Shown here: positions 22,440 to 35,977 of the stretch, one piece after another
Layout: every line of letters begins with the position of its first letter
Numbering within the stretch: position 1 is the stretch's first letter
Assembly: GCF_032884065.1 (NCBI RefSeq)
Contig: NC_088866.1
Coordinates: 51,964,068-52,028,067, forward strand
DNA: 64,000 bases
DNA from: Artemia franciscana
Lineage: Eukaryota; Arthropoda; Branchiopoda; Anostraca; Artemiidae
Direction: 5' to 3'
The notes under the pieces: generated by a model
What the model saw: only the letters and a program-made list of their open reading frames with translations
Databases searched by the model: none
Told to the model about the DNA's origin: nothing
Position numbers and translations under genes: made by a program

Positions 22440-23060
22440 TAGTTCACGGTAACAAACTGTAAGTAAGGAGCAACTCAGCTCAATAGTAACCGAAACTATA
22501 CAAAACAGAAAATCAAAAGAATTTAATTATTCTGCTGATTCCAAATATATAAGATTCCTCAAGTTTATTGTTACCCATCAAAAGTTACAAGCCCGAGAAA
22601 ATTTGCCTGATTTTTGAAAAAGGGGGAAAAAACCCTTAAAAGTCAAGGAATCTTGATGATAACCATACCATCAGATTCAGCATATCTGAGAATCAAACTG
22701 TAGAAATTTTAATCTCCTACACAAAAATGTGGAATTTTTATTTTTTTTTCCAGAAGAAAGACAATGGATGTGCTATTTGTTTTTCCCAGGGGTAATTGTA
22801 TCAAAGTAACTGTCTAACAAGATTGGAAGAGGGTGCGTTTGAATGGAAACTGGAAGTTCTAGTGCCCTTTTAAGTGACTGAAAAGATTGGTGGGCAACTA
22901 ACCCCTCCCATGCCCCTTTTTCCCCAAAATCAGACTGATAAAAATTTGGAGACACCCATTTTGTTCAGCATAGCTGAAAAACCCAATAACTATGCCTTTA
23001 GGGGTAAAATGACCCCCACAACCCACTGGAAAAGGTCTGTAAGCTATGAAATTTGCCCAT
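22440..23060. repeat. Third copy of the 650-bp unit
   Basis: Starts with AGTTCACGGTAACAAACTGT then AAGTAAGGAGCAACTCAGCT, aligned to 4411 and 5058. It is more diverged, with the small palindrome partly lost. Confidence 0.7.
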
Positions 23061-23945
23061 TGCTTGTGGATAGTGTTTGTTATTTGGAAGTATACAGATA
23101 TTTTTCGGGGGGGGGATTTGTGCTTGGGGAAGGTTTCCATGGGGAGAAGTTTCCTTAGGGAGGGAAATTTTCAAGGGTGAGCTTTCCAGGAGAAATTTTA
23201 CACTGGAAGGATTTGACAGAATTCAAATACAATATTCTTTTCATTTGTCGTACTTTGCTTTTGCGAACTAAATTTGCATGTGGAAATATTCCAAAAGGAT
23301 ACTTTCAACAGGTTAGGATTTCAGAGGAAAAAATTTCCAAGAAAAGGGGATTTCTGGAGTGATCAGAAAAATGATTAGAAAAGTATTTTTCAAATCAAAA
23401 CATGCTGAGGTAATTTTTTCAGGCTGAATTGTCCACAAGAAATATTACACAGGGGATTTTCAGTGAGGGTGAAATTTTACAGGGAGGGGTGTATTTTACT
23501 TAGGAGGAACTTCCCACAGAGGAATTTACAATGAGGGGAGGTAATTTTTTAAGGGCAAGCCATATTTACTGGCATTGTTTGAAAAATGATCAAAAGTTAA
23601 ATTAAAAAACAGGTTTTTTTCAACTGAGAGTAAGGAGCAAAAATAAAACTCAAAACGAACAGAAATTATTCTGTATATGAAGAGGTTGTCCCCCCTCCTC
23701 AATACCTTGCTCTTTAAACTGAAGTTTGAATGATTGCCTCAAATTTTAAGAGCAACTCCTCAAACACTGAGGGCATTTAATTAGAGTAGGAAGCTTTTTT
23801 AAAAGTGCTGAAAACTTTAACACAAAGAGCAAGATATTGAGGAGGGTGCAACACCTTCATATATGGAATAATTCCAGTTTATTTTGAGTTTTAATATTAC
23901 TCCTTTCTTTCAGTTGAAAAAACTTGTTTTTTTAATTTTAATTAT
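23061..23945. repeat. GA-rich module and diverged foldback MITE
   Basis: 23061-23560 is G/A-rich, with GGGG(A/G)-type runs. 23590-23940 carries both arms of the foldback family (AACTGAGAGTAAGGAGCAAA, with opposite arm TTACTCCTTTCTTTCAGTTG) around a longer centre. No gene is seen. Confidence 0.6.
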
Positions 23946-24740
23946 ATTCTGAATCAAAGTCTGTGTTTTAATTCTAGCTCTACAGGCAAAACAACAAGGA
24001 ACAAGATGTCAATTAAAGGGTTAAAAATGGATTTTGCAAGGATATTGATTAGTATCTTTGGAAAGAATGTTAAAAGGTGCATTAAGCGGTTTGTTCATCT
24101 TTTAGCAACCAAATTAATCAAGACATACAAACATTGGTAACAGTATAGGAGAGCAGTTATACTGAAAGAAACAATATGAAAATATAATAATATAAATAAC
24201 ATAAGAACATGATAAAATATATAGAAGAAAAATATAATTGTAAAAGAGTAATACCACTCAATTCACTAATTGGTGTACTTTCTAAAGAACAAGAATATTT
24301 GTTATTCAGACAATGCAACCCTTCTCCCCCCCCCCCCTCCTAGTGGCTCTAGATACAGCCTTAGGCTATATACAAAACTAAAAGAAAACAGTGGAAATCT
24401 TACTTTACAATATGCATCATGTTTCTATTAATCATATTTTCATGTTCCCTTCCAGTATTATCCACATTTCTAAATACCATGTTTATCCGACTGTTCTCAA
24501 TTTCTTGTCATCAGATAACCAAAAATACAACTAACCATCAACAAAGAGATACCACACATCAAGGCATGAATAACAAGACAAAGAAATAGCTTAGGGTTAT
24601 ATCTGGGACCATTAGGACTTGGTTCCATTCAAATATTATACTTAGAATGTGTGTCTAGCCTGTAAGAAATGAAATGGTACTATTTTATCAGCCATTTCTG
24701 AAGGAAACTATGCTAGACAAATAAAATTAGTATCACCAAG
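23946..24740. other. No gene seen
   Basis: AT-rich sequence with a C10 run near 24327. No motif is recognised. Confidence 0.5.
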
Positions 24741-24749
24741 GTCACCACA

Positions 24750-26780
24750 GGTTCAAGGAGTTAAAAATATAGACTTTAGGGGCTTTTTCAGAGAAAAGGG
24801 GACCTTCCTGGCACCTATAAGGGAGAAATATTCCAGCTGTTGTTTACCACATAAATAACACAATGCAACATCATACTCGAAATTCACACAGATCTCTCCA
24901 GACCTGGTCCAGATGTTGTTTACCATGTAAATAACAAAATACAACATCATGCTTGACATTCACACTGATCACTTCAAGATCTCAAATCCAGATGGTCAAC
25001 AACAATCACCCATAGTGTTGTCATCTTCTGGAACAACTAGGGCAATATCAAGATGATCTGACTGCTTGGCTTTCCACATGGATCTTCTTTGGTTTCTTTT
25101 CTTCCTTTTTTTGCAACCGTTAAGGTGCCAAAACTGGAAAAACACACAAGTAACTACTTCTGTTAATGACCAGAAAATCATCACAAGTCCATGAAGTTTC
25201 AAAATCACTTATTTTTTTTCGGTTTTGGCTTTGCTTCTGGTAGGCTTCTTCAAAAGTTCACTTAAATGCATTTGGTTATTCTTCTACATAAGTACCTTAG
25301 TGCTTCCAGCAGCTGCCAATTCCCTTTTCAGTTTGGTATGTAGCAAAAGTGACCTATTCAACATGGTTCACACACGCCAAATTTCAATAAGGTTTTTCTT
25401 CTCAATGCCTATTTTCCATCAATTTCTGGCTTCTTCCAACATCTTGTCAGTAGCTTGGTCATTTTACCCACTAGCTCCCTTTTATCTTGGAATGACTTTT
25501 CAATTGCCTCTATATTTTGCTTGCTAGAAGAAAGTTTAGAAACCATTTGCTTTTCTTTTTCTGCGAGCTTCTTTTGTTCTTCACTCTCTTTTCCAGCTCT
25601 TTCTGGTTCTCAAGATAAATTTCGAAACTCTTTAGTGTAGATTGTACAAGCTTCATCATGGCTTCAGTTAAATGGATGCTTTGGGCTCTCCCACCAAATA
25701 TCTACAGACCACCCATTGCAAGCAGACCATCAACTGCTCACTCATTGATGCCCTCTGTTCACTGAAGATCTTTCTGGACAATGAAAAGCCTCTCTCAGCA
25801 CTGGCTGAACTGTGCAAAACATCAAGTAAGTTTTTGATCAGCATCACCTAATTTGAGTATTTTCCATCCACAATTACTGGATTCCATTTTTCATCAACCT
25901 TATTTGGCTCTTAGGGAAACTCACTTTTTTGCAATAGTGAGTAGTTTAAACTCATCTAAGAGTAGATGCGTTTTCAAAAGGATAGGAGGGTTTCGAGCAA
26001 CAGACAGTAAATCTTGGACAGTATTTGGGTTAAATATCTGAGCAGGGTGTAGGAAACACAAACTTTTCAAAAATAAGACAGATTCACCATTTACAGCTTG
26101 ATTAAAAACATATGTGGCAGCTGAAGTGAATGTTTCTCGATATGCTACAGGAGATATCACTTGTTGGCTACTACAAGACTATTCTCCATCACTTATCAGA
26201 GTGTCAACTAGAGGCAAGAGCTTCTTCCATCTTCAAATGGTGTCATATCCAAGACAACCATTAGTTCTGACAGAGGCAAGAACTTCTTCCATCTTCAAAT
26301 GGTTTCATATCCAAGTCGACCATCAGTTCTCAAACTGCTTTAGGTCTTAAAATGTACCCAGCAAGCATCAAAACAAGATCCATCAAATCTATATACACTT
26401 AATGGATCAGTCGTTCTTCATGCTGGAACTTCTGAATAAAATATGTGAAAAGTTCAGAGTTGTCTATCAGGAACTGACATCTGCTTTCAACGTCAACTGT
26501 TTGAGCAGTTTTGCTATATCTTTGAATACACAGCATTTCATCAGGGAGACATTCTAATTAGGAACAAAGAAGGTAAAATATTCAACTACGGCTGGCCATT
26601 GTTCTATTGTTCTAGTGACAGCAGAAGCAATTGATAACAAAAAGATTGGTACACATTTCATAAAACTCAACTTAGGAATACCAGTTTTCTCTTGTATCCA
26701 ACAGCTCCACCTGTTCCAGAGATGGCACCCTTGTGTCATATAGCATACAATCCAATGATCCACTAAGGCCATAGGCAAAA
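24750..26780 (-). pseudogene. hAT-like transposase fossil
   Basis: The minus strand carries broken blocks in the right order for a hAT-superfamily transposase. Around 26560-26640 is TRTIEQWPAVVEYF. Around 26410-26540 is a block resembling RYSKTAQTV, DVESRCQFLIDNSELFTYFI and QKFQHEERLIH. At 25921-26160 is ATYVFNQAVNGESVLFLKSL then CFLHPAQIFNPN. Near 25800 is LHSSASAERGFSLSRKIFSE, the typical C-terminal SSASAERGFS box. Stops and frame changes separate the blocks. 24750-24960 holds a duplicated CYLCGKQ-type zinc-finger-like segment that may be from the same or a second element. A 62-bp direct duplication occurs at 26209-26330. Confidence 0.65.
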
Positions 26781-27306
<526 letters not shown>

Positions 27307-27553
27307 CGATTAGGATTATATAGCGATTACTACTGATTATATATCAGTAGCGATCTAGGATTCATCAAGGCAAGATCTAGCTTGTGACTGTGAGAGTTTA
27401 ATAACCGCATCTGGATTTTTCACAATTTTTGCGCTGTTTGTTACGGGGCCCCTTAGATTTTTATGCAGAAAGGGGCCCATGCCTGTAAGTCCCTTTGAAA
27501 TGTCATTTTGCTAATTTCATTTACGGAGGCGAATTTTTACTGCATAATTAACG

Positions 27554-28237
27554 ATGTCGGTCACAAAAAAGCATTTCGACGAGCGTATGGATGACTTAAA
27601 GCAAATGATCGAAAATCTTCGTATAGAGAATTCAGCTCTGAAACAAGAGAATTCTGATTTGAAAAATGCAATTATAGCGGTTAAAGAACAGTGTTTGAGT
27701 ACGGAATTGTACGTAAAACGCAAAAATCTGCTGATTCACGGAATTCCTAATAAGGATAGTGAGAATATTGAAGAGACATTCCACGACTTTTTATCAGGAA
27801 TGCCAGTACAAAACTCGAAGGATATAAAATTCACGGCAATGTACAGAATTAGAAACAAGACCAAGCGCCCTTCCCACTCGAACTCTCGTCCCGTTTCGGA
27901 CCCTATTTTTGCCTCTGTTCTGAATCTTAGGCATAAAGATAGGATCATGGCTTGTGTTGGTAGCCTAAAAGGCACAGGAAAGAGCATCAGTAATGACCTA
28001 CCATCTGAACTTGCAAAGCGTCGGAAAGAACTTTTGAGTACGGCTTACAAACTTCGAAATTCCAAAGTAACCGCTGAGAAAGTATCTCAAACTAAAGTCA
28101 TGCAACAGGGTACTAAACTATGGCTAGAAACAAAAAAAACTTCTAGCTCAAACTGGGTTAAGTTCAGTGATGCATGCCATGACCCCCTCGCCTTGGTTTT
28201 ATCCGCAGTTATTAGTGATGGTGCTTCTGACGCGTGA
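27554..28237 (+). CDS. LINE-B ORF1 protein (coiled coil plus RNA-binding domain)
   Basis: The 227-residue protein is intact. Residues 5-50 form a leucine/isoleucine heptad coiled coil (DDLKQMIENLRIENSALKQE and onward). Residues about 55-200 resemble the RRM-like and C-terminal basic domain of LINE ORF1 proteins: RKNLLIHGIPNKDSENIEET, then ASVLNLRHKDRIMA, then the basic LAKRRKELLSTAYKLR. There is no zinc finger, unlike LINE-A ORF1. It would bind element RNA. ORF2 starts about 390 bp downstream. Confidence 0.75.
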   Translation: MSVTKKHFDERMDDLKQMIENLRIENSALKQENSDLKNAIIAVKEQCLSTELYVKRKNLLIHGIPNKDSENIEETFHDFLSGMPVQNSKDIKFTAMYRIRNKTKRPSHSNSRPVSDPIFASVLNLRHKDRIMACVGSLKGTGKSISNDLPSELAKRRKELLSTAYKLRNSKVTAEKVSQTKVMQQGTKLWLETKKTSSSNWVKFSDACHDPLALVLSAVISDGASDA

Positions 28238-28627
28238 CGTAAACTATCGAGTATTTTCGCCTCAGTAAAGTGAGGGGATGCAATTTTGCTGCTCTTTTTT
28301 TGCAACGTCCGTATCTGTGTGTGTTTTTTTAGTTATTGTCCTATTTTTCCTTTTCTCTATTTACTATATTATTTACTCCTTTTTTGCTTTCTTTTGCAAT
28401 GTGCGTATCTATGTTTTTTATATATATTTATTTTCTTATATTTCTCTCTTTCCATGTTATTTACTCTTTTCTTTACTTTTTTACTTGTAAATATTTTTCC
28501 GTTCCAGAGCGAAAATTCAAGTTCGTGCCTTCGCCTTATGAATTTGCTGTCATTAGGATGTCTACGTCGCCCGTGTTCACTCGACTACAGCGTGGTCTCT
28601 ATTCATCACCTATATTGGTAAGTAGTA

Positions 28628-30936
28628 ATGTATGAAATTGAGTTTTCATCGAGGACTGACGCTAATCTCACGAAAAGGAAATTAGATGAATATGAAAGTC
28701 GTAGAGTAAATTTTAATGAAATTTTGAATAACCCGATAGGAAGAACACCGAATATGAATTTTGATGAAAATTTAGATAATATGATTGATAGTAATTTTGT
28801 GGAGGAGTTTGGGCTATGGGATGCTGGGGCTCGGTGGGAGGATGTCCTCCGGGTTGTGCATTTGAATGCTCAAGGGCTGAATTCTTCCCTGGATGATATA
28901 CAGCTTATATGTAAGAATTCTCGCCCTGGAATTATTGGTTTATGTGAAACTTTTTTAAATGAAAAGAACCAGCTACTTATGGATATACCCGGATATAATT
29001 CAATATTTCTAAATAGAAAGATAGCAAAAAAGGGGGGGGCTAGGATTTTATGTATTGAGTAATCTGGCAGTTGTAAGAAGAGATGATCTGTCTATAAACA
29101 TTGAACGGGTATTTGAATCTCTGTTCATAGAATTGGCTACTAGCTCCAATGAAAAGATAATAATTGGCGAAATATACAGATCTCCACGCGGATCAATGAA
29201 ACAATTTATGGAAATATTAGAGATTGTTCTTGGGAAAGTATTGTCTGAAAAGGCAGAAATAATTTTAATGGGTGATTTTAACGCTGACATGATGGATATG
29301 TCATCGAGTCAGGCTTGTGATATACTGGCACTAGTAATCTCGTCTGGGTTAACTCCCTGTATAAATATCCCTACACGAATTTCAAACCAATCTGCAACCT
29401 TAATTGACAATGTGTTCTCATCTATACATTCTGTAAAAAATGAAGTGCTACTATCAGATACATCGGATCATTTTCCAGTAGGAGTTTTACTTCCACTCCC
29501 CCGGTCTGCCCGCCGAATAGTCCCTGATAATAAACCAAGATTCCGATATACACCAGCAAACATCGAAAAGCTGAAAGATGATTTATTCACTACGTCATGG
29601 GAGTTTACAATACCTGACAGGGTGAGCTTAGAAAATTATAATAAGGCTTTTGATTTTTTTTTATGAAACAGTAAAGAAGAAATTTATCCACCATTGCCAA
29701 ACACCCCAACCAAGTCTTTCTAAGAGATCAACACCCATAGCCCCATGGACTAAAGCTGGAATACTAAAGTCAATAAAGAGAAAACAGAACCTTTGAAAAG
29801 AGTATAGGAACAGACCAAGTGATGCTAAATTAGATACTTTTAAACTATACCGGAAGATGCTTAAAACTCTGATTCGAAAAGCTAAAATTACATATTTTTC
29901 CCGAAGGTTTGCGGATTGCGGCAAAAATATTAAGAAAACTTGGGATGTAATTAAGGAAGTTACGCAACCATCGGCAAGACCTAGAAAGCTCCCTAAATCA
30001 CTTAGTGTTCAGAATCAGCTTTTCTTGGATGAAGACCAAGTACGACATCAGATGACTAAATTTTTTGCTGAGGTTGGGAAAACAACGGCGTTAGGTGTGG
30101 TTCCTTCTTCAAGTTCTAGAACTTGGAAGCAGTTCCTCGGTCCTTCCTGTGTAAAGTCAATGGTTCTTGAGTCAGTTACGGAGCAGGAACTGATAACAAT
30201 AATTTCGTCATTGAAAAATTCTTCATCTGGATTCGACCAAATTCCGGCCAATTTAATCAAACAGATTCTTCCCTCAATTATTACACCACTGTGCCACTTA
30301 GTTAACTAGTCATTCAAGCTCGCAATATTCCCTCAGCGTTTCAAGTTGGCACGAGTGATATCACTATTTAAATGAGGTGATTGGGATGACCCAGGGAACT
30401 ATAGGCCTATATCTCTTCTGTCTGTCTTTTCTAAAATATTTGAAAAGGCTATGCTAAAGCATTTGCTGAGTTTCCTAGACGCGAAGAAGTTTTTTCATCG
30501 GCACCAATTTGGTTTTCGGGAGAAGTGCTCAACAGAACACGCATGTAATATGCTTCTTCATTTTGTATGACAGTCTTTAGACTTCGGCCTTATCCCTCCG
30601 GCAATATTCCTTGATGTGAAGAAAGCTTTTGACAGCCTCACACACGAGATACTTACTGGTAAGTTGTCGCATCAAGGCGTTCGTGGAGAAGCTCTGTCCT
30701 GGTTTTCTTCATTCCTAACTGGCCGATCCATTGCAGTTGAAGCTTCTGATGAGCATATTCCAGTCGAATATGGAGTGCCACAAGGCTCAGTTCTTGGGCC
30801 ATCCCTTTTCCTCATATATGTCAACGACCTCTATCGACTATATAGCAACCCACGATCTGATTTCTGTTGTCATTTGTGCCAGAAAGGAGATGCTGTGGTT
30901 GAAGCCTTGGATACGCCTGGTCAATTAAACTATTGA
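28628..30936 (+). pseudogene. LINE-B ORF2 (endonuclease-RT), broken
   Basis: Endonuclease blocks are clear: VVHLNAQGLNSSLDDIQLIC, GLCETFL, IGEIYRSPRGS, ILMGDFNADMMD, LIDNVFSS and TSDHFPVG. The frame changes at an 8-G run near 29033-29040 and again at a 9-T run near 29652-29660. Both look like single-base homopolymer slips. RT blocks are NYRPISLLSVFSKIFEKAML, HQFGFREKCSTEHACNMLLH, IFLDVKKAFDSLTHE, YGVPQGSVLGPSLFLIYVND. Single-base nonsense codons interrupt at about 29794, 30307, 30373 and 30568. The FADD catalytic box is absent. The frame ends at 30936 soon after the YVND block, so an internal deletion removed the second catalytic centre and the rest of the RT. Confidence 0.85.
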
Positions 30937-31290
30937 TCAATATTATAAATTAAATTATAATATTGATCAGTTATTTATATTGTTTAGTTATGAAGATTTA
31001 ATTTATTTATTTAGATTTGGGTGGTGTGAGTGTTGGATCCTTGATGTATATATACTTTTTTATTTTTATTTATTTTTTGTAAGTAGGTGGTGCGGAGACT
31101 GGTTGTACTCGGGTGAGGATTGGTGAGTAGACTCTAAATATATTTTAAGTGTGAATGTAATTAATAGTTATTTATGTTTTGCTTTGTTGTTTTTTTTTCC
31201 CAAATAATGGGCCATTGAGCCCTTTGGGATATTTTTTGTTTATAAATGGATGGATATTGGTAATAAAAGGAACTTGAACTTGAACTTATA

Positions 31291-32651
31291 TATATCAAAA
31301 ACAACAAAAATGAAAAAGCTTGGCAGCTTAAGTGACTTGAGAAGCAAAGGGCATCAAACCTTTTCATCCATCCTTATATAAAAAAAAATGTGATTCTGTA
31401 GTCTTAAAATAATTCTACAGTCTTTAGAACAATAAGGTTACTAAAGAAACAAAAATACTTCTTTCCAGAAGTGTTCAATTGGCTAAATACTACAAAAAAG
31501 GACTTTTAGAGACTTGAGAGCTGTTTTAGGGACTTTTGGGGACCTTCTCCAGTACCAGGGACTTTTATTGACCTCATGGCAGCACTGTATAATTAAATTT
31601 CTAATTTTATACTATTTCAATAATTTCTTAGACCACACTGCTTTTCTATTTACAAAAAAAAACAGGTTTAAGTTAAATAAAGCAGTGATAGAGAATAAAA
31701 AACAAATGACACATCAATTGAAAAAAAAATCTAAATATTTCAACTCCACATCCAGGAGCCCCTATCAAGGGAAAAAAAGAAAAGAAAAAGAATCTGTAAA
31801 GTCATCTTCAGAAAAAGACAAAAAAAAACAGGCACTACATCAGAAAAAAGACAAAACAAATACTGCAGCACTGTAACACAGAAATAACACCAAAAATGCC
31901 TACAGATATTATGAGCATGTATTATTCTGCTGTAGATTCAGATCAGCAAACGAGATCTATTAAAAATACAATACTATAATTATTTAAAGAATTCACAAAA
32001 GAAAGCAAGATTACCATCCCTGATTAAATTTACAGGTCAAAAACATTTGAAATATTTAGGTGGTGACATGTCAACAAAACTTACCTTTTGCCAAATATAG
32101 TTTCAGATTTTACCCCACCCCACCCAACCACAAAAAAGGTCCTCCTGAATAAAATTCCCTCTTAATTCACCATATGCAGAATGATCCTATCTCTGCTTCT
32201 TTCCTTGTATTTTCAGTTTTTCTATCACATTTCTAAACATTTGTGTTTATTCTCTAAGTCTTGAAAAGAATTTATAAACAAATGCCAAAATGACACCTAA
32301 CCTAACTTATCATTGTTTGTCTATTAAAATCTTTTTGTGAGAAATAATTAGATGACACTGATGGTGTTTAATTATATATATAGAGCATTCAAAAGTAGAA
32401 AAATATGATCAAACCCATGCTTATTTTTCAGAAATTTGTAAAAACAAAAATTGTACAACAGTGAAAGAAGTAAAGATAAAGGTCACTGTAATATGTGTTA
32501 ATATTCTGCATATTATCATATCAAGCATATCAAGCATATTATCAGATTATTCTGCATATTATCAAGTAAGAATTGTTTTCATAACATGTTTCCTTATTTA
32601 TGGCTAGGGTCCTAGGTTTATACTGAAATTGTTTTGAAAATTGTATAATAA
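31291..32651. other. No gene seen
   Basis: AT-rich. A Lys/Ser-rich open frame at 31514-31876 comes from an A-rich stretch and shows no domain. Small direct repeats of TATCAAGCATAT type lie at 32515-32570. Confidence 0.5.
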
Positions 32652-34558
32652 TAAAAGTGACTGGAAGCAGGCCAACATCAAACCCATCTTCAAGAAAGGG
32701 AGAAAGGACCAAGCTTGTAATTATTGCCCTTTAAGTCTTACTTCTGTTGTATGTATGGCCCTTAAGAGCATCATAAATAGCACACTGGTCTCTCACCTTG
32801 AAGAAATCAGTCACTTTTAAAAAGTCAGCATGGTTTCCATCAAGGTTGCTCAATCAATACAAACTTCATTGAATCATATGACTTTGTCACCAGACTCTTA
32901 GGTGATTGTCTTCTGGTGGATTTCATGTTGCATGATCAAGCAAAAGGCTTTGATAAAGTACAGCATCAATTTCTTCTCCTGGTGCATGAGAATTTAGTTG
33001 CCTGGATTGAATCCTTTCTTACTTTCCAGTAATTGGATACATTTGGGGGAAATCTTTGTTATGAAATCAACCAATATGCTAGCAATTGCCCAATCAAATA
33101 TTCAGGGGCTAGAAACATGTATGAACAGTCTGTGCAGGAAGGATTAGTTGACCTTGGATTATTTTGAACTTTACAGCCCCCCCCCCACCCTATGGAAAGT
33201 ATCCCCGGCAAAAAGTACCCCATCTTGGAAAATACCCTTCCACCCCTGTTGAAAATGCCCTGTGGTAATATTATTTTTATTTTAGACTAGGGCACATTTT
33301 ATAGAAGGAATCATCATAGAAAATTTAAAAATGATTCATTTGATTCTAAATTGAGAGGGCTAGTGCTCTTTTTAATAGTCGAAAGTGATCAGAGGGCAAG
33401 TGTTCATTTGGTCATTTGATTCTAAATTGAGAGGGCTAATGCTCTTTTAATAGTCAAAAGTGATCAGAGGGCAAGTAGCTCCCCACTCCCATCTTTTCCC
33501 AGAAATCATAGAGTAGTAGTTTATGATGCCACTGGTAAGACTATTTATTCTGATGAAAGTCTTGTCATTAGTGAAGTTCAACAATACACAATCCTGGGGC
33601 CCACATTGCTCAAAATATATATTAACAACTGTACAACCCACCTGAAAAATCCACTGACACTATATGCTGACAATTGCAAGCTCTTAGGACAGGCCCAAAT
33701 TAGCCCCAATCCCTTGATGATGCAAGGAGATTTAGATCAACTATCTAGATGGTCATCTGAGTAGGGTTTACAGTTCAACATGTCAAAATGCAAAAAGACC
33801 TGCATCTTGGACACAACAAACCTAGACAACCTTACTATACTGGAGATGATCTACTTGAGGCTGTAAGTGAAGAGAAGGACCTGGGGGTTATTGTTGATGA
33901 CAAACTCAAGTTTCACAGCCACACACGAGTTCAAGTTGCCAAAGCAAACCAAGCTCTATGGCTCATAAAAGAATGTTAACCACCAGGAGGCCCTGTGTGG
34001 TTACATAACTGTACAAAGCTATTGTAAATCCACACCTGGAATTTGGAATGATCCTAGCATCTCCCCATTACAAAATGGACATTAAAGCACTTGAGAGCGT
34101 CCAAAGGTGAGTAACAAAGCTCATACCAGCTTTGGAAGACAAGCTATATGAGGAATGCCTTGTATACCTCAAACTCCCCAACCTAGTCTATAGAAGGAAC
34201 AGAGGAGATGCAATTACCACTCACAAACTAATAGAAAACAACATCTCAAGTCAAGTATTCTGATCATCCCTTGCAAGTACAACAAGAGGTCACACAAAGA
34301 AGCTGCAAGTTCCCCATTGCCATCAATGTGAGCACTAGCAATTTTTCTCTGTGTGTGCTGTCCCTTACTGTAATAGACTTTCCAATGCCACCATCCAGTC
34401 CCAAACCAAAAATGTGTTCAAGAAAGGAGTCAATCAAGACTGGGTCAATGCAGAATGTAGACTAACCTGGGATGCCAGACCATAGTCATGTCACACCACC
34501 AGCAAGATGTTTCACAGGAGGCTCATCATCACCTTATCTTGCTAGACATGCAATTTAA
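32652..34558 (+). pseudogene. Decayed LINE-A relative (RT half), with an insertion
   Basis: 32652-33030 matches the LINE-A RT from SDWKTANVMPVFKKGQKDK onward. It keeps the unusual family motif as LHDQAKGFDKVQH (LLLDQAKAFEKV in LINE-A). 33040-33500 is unrelated and includes a direct repeat of about 70 bp (33337 and 33418, GATTCTAAATTGAGAGGGCT). 33500-34558 resumes with LYADNCKLLG (catalytic box ADD now ADN) and EKDLGVIVDDKLKFHSHTR. It ends CTTGCTAGACATGCAATTTA then AGG, the shared 3' tail. Several stops are present. Confidence 0.8.
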
Positions 34559-34590
34559 GGAATAATGGAAGGAAACATGTTAATATGATA

Positions 34591-35977
34591 GGTAAAATTC
34601 TAGTTTAGTAACTTTTCAATATCTTAGAAAGGAATTAGGTTAGGAAAGTATAACTTTCAGGGATAGGAAAGTATTTTGGAGTACCAAACTCTACTCTTTT
34701 TCCCTCTAGAGAACAGTGACCTTTGATAACTTTAAAAATCTATATGTGTTGAAGTAAAAGCTTATAAAACAGGATCTTCTGCCTAAATGAAGTACTGTTT
34801 CAGCTTCACAACTTTGCTCAGTCCTGATTTATAAGGTTTCAAAGAGACAGGTCTATACCTATTGAAATTTTGACAGAACAATATTTTACCTTAATTTTTA
34901 GTTACTATATGCTTTTTATCTGCCTTTAGTTCTGAAAATGCAATTCCTGTTATTTGAGTAGAATTTTGAGCCATATCAAGTTTTTTTGCTATTTCAGAAA
35001 GGGTTCAGGTTAGAAAAATGAAACTTTCAGGAATGGGTCTACAGGCTAAAGTATGTCCCAGGGAGGTATTTTGAAGTACCTACCTCAACTCCTTCTCCCA
35101 CTAGAGGGCCCTGACCTTGGATGACCTTTAAAAATATGTGTGTTATAAAAGTGAATCCTTGTAAAATAGATCTTCTGCTTAATTGAAGTACAACAAAATT
35201 GTTTTCAGCTTCATAACTTTGCTCAATCCGATTTTATAAGGTTTTAAAGATATGCAAATACATTTCCTAAATTTTGAGAAAAAAACATTGATAGGGCTCA
35301 AAATTCTACACAAATAACAGGAATTATATTTTCAGAACTAAAGGCTGAGGAAAAGCAGCTAGTAACTGAAAATTAAGGTAAAATATTGTTCTGTCTAAAT
35401 TTCAATAGGTGTAGACCTGTCATGTAGGCAAATTTCAGGGCCCTCTAGAGGGAGAAGGAGTGGGGGTGGGTACTTTAAAATACCTTCCTGGGATATACTT
35501 TAGCCTGTAGACCCATTCCTGAAAGTTTCATTTGCCTAGCCTAAACCCTTTCCAAGATAGCAAGAAGTCAATTAACACCTAGTAGCTTTTTCTCTGCTTT
35601 TAGTTCTGAAAATGCAATTCCTGTTATTTGAGTAGAATTCTGAGCCATATCAATGGTTTTTTTTCAAAATTCAGGAAATGTATTTGCAGATCTCTAAAAC
35701 CTTTAAAATGGAATTGGGCAAAGTTATGAAGCTGAAAACAACTTTGTTGTACTTCAATCAAGCTGAAGATCTATTTTGTAAGGTTTCACTTTTATAACAC
35801 ACATACTTTAAAGGTCATCAGAGGTCAGGGCCCTCTAGAGGGAGAAGGAGTGGAGATAGTTGTTTCAAAATACCTTCCCATGACATACTTTAGTCTGTAG
35901 ATTTATCCCTTAAAGTTTCATTTTCCTAACCTAAGCCCTTTCTGAGATAGCAAGAAGTCAATAAACTAGAATTTTAT
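34591..35977. repeat. Composite of a long-TIR MITE family
   Basis: Starts GGTAAAATTCTAGTT and ends with the reverse complement form (AACTAGAATTTTAT). The interior repeats the sequence of the short copy at 41024-41626 more than once, in both orientations. For example CTCTAGAGGGAGAAGGAGTG on one side and CCACTCCTTCTCCCTCTAGA on the other. It looks like two or more nested or tandemly joined copies. No ORF. Confidence 0.7.

Larger units (their letters stand above)
27320..31290 (+). mobile_element. LINE-B: non-LTR retrotransposon with intact ORF1 and broken ORF2
   Basis: Leader, ORF1, ORF2 remnant and a 3' region ending ATAAAAGGAACTTGAACTTG followed by AACTT, i.e. a short TTGAAC tandem tail typical of many LINEs. 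The same ending (GAACTTGAACTTGAA) occurs at 19633. The RT blocks resemble the fragment at 1-690. The 5' boundary is only approximate, after the TA tract. Confidence 0.75.

Noticed and set aside
27517..27987. Minus-strand open frames opposite LINE-B ORF1
   Set aside because: They are shadows of the ORF1 coding strand, with no independent support.
31514..31876. Lys/Ser-rich open frame of 120 codons
   Set aside because: Low-complexity A-rich sequence, no domain and no neighbouring exon signals.
34591..35977. Possible LTRs, because similar sequence is found at both ends
   Set aside because: The end sequences are inverted, not direct, and no gag, pol or primer-binding site lies between them. A MITE composite fits better.
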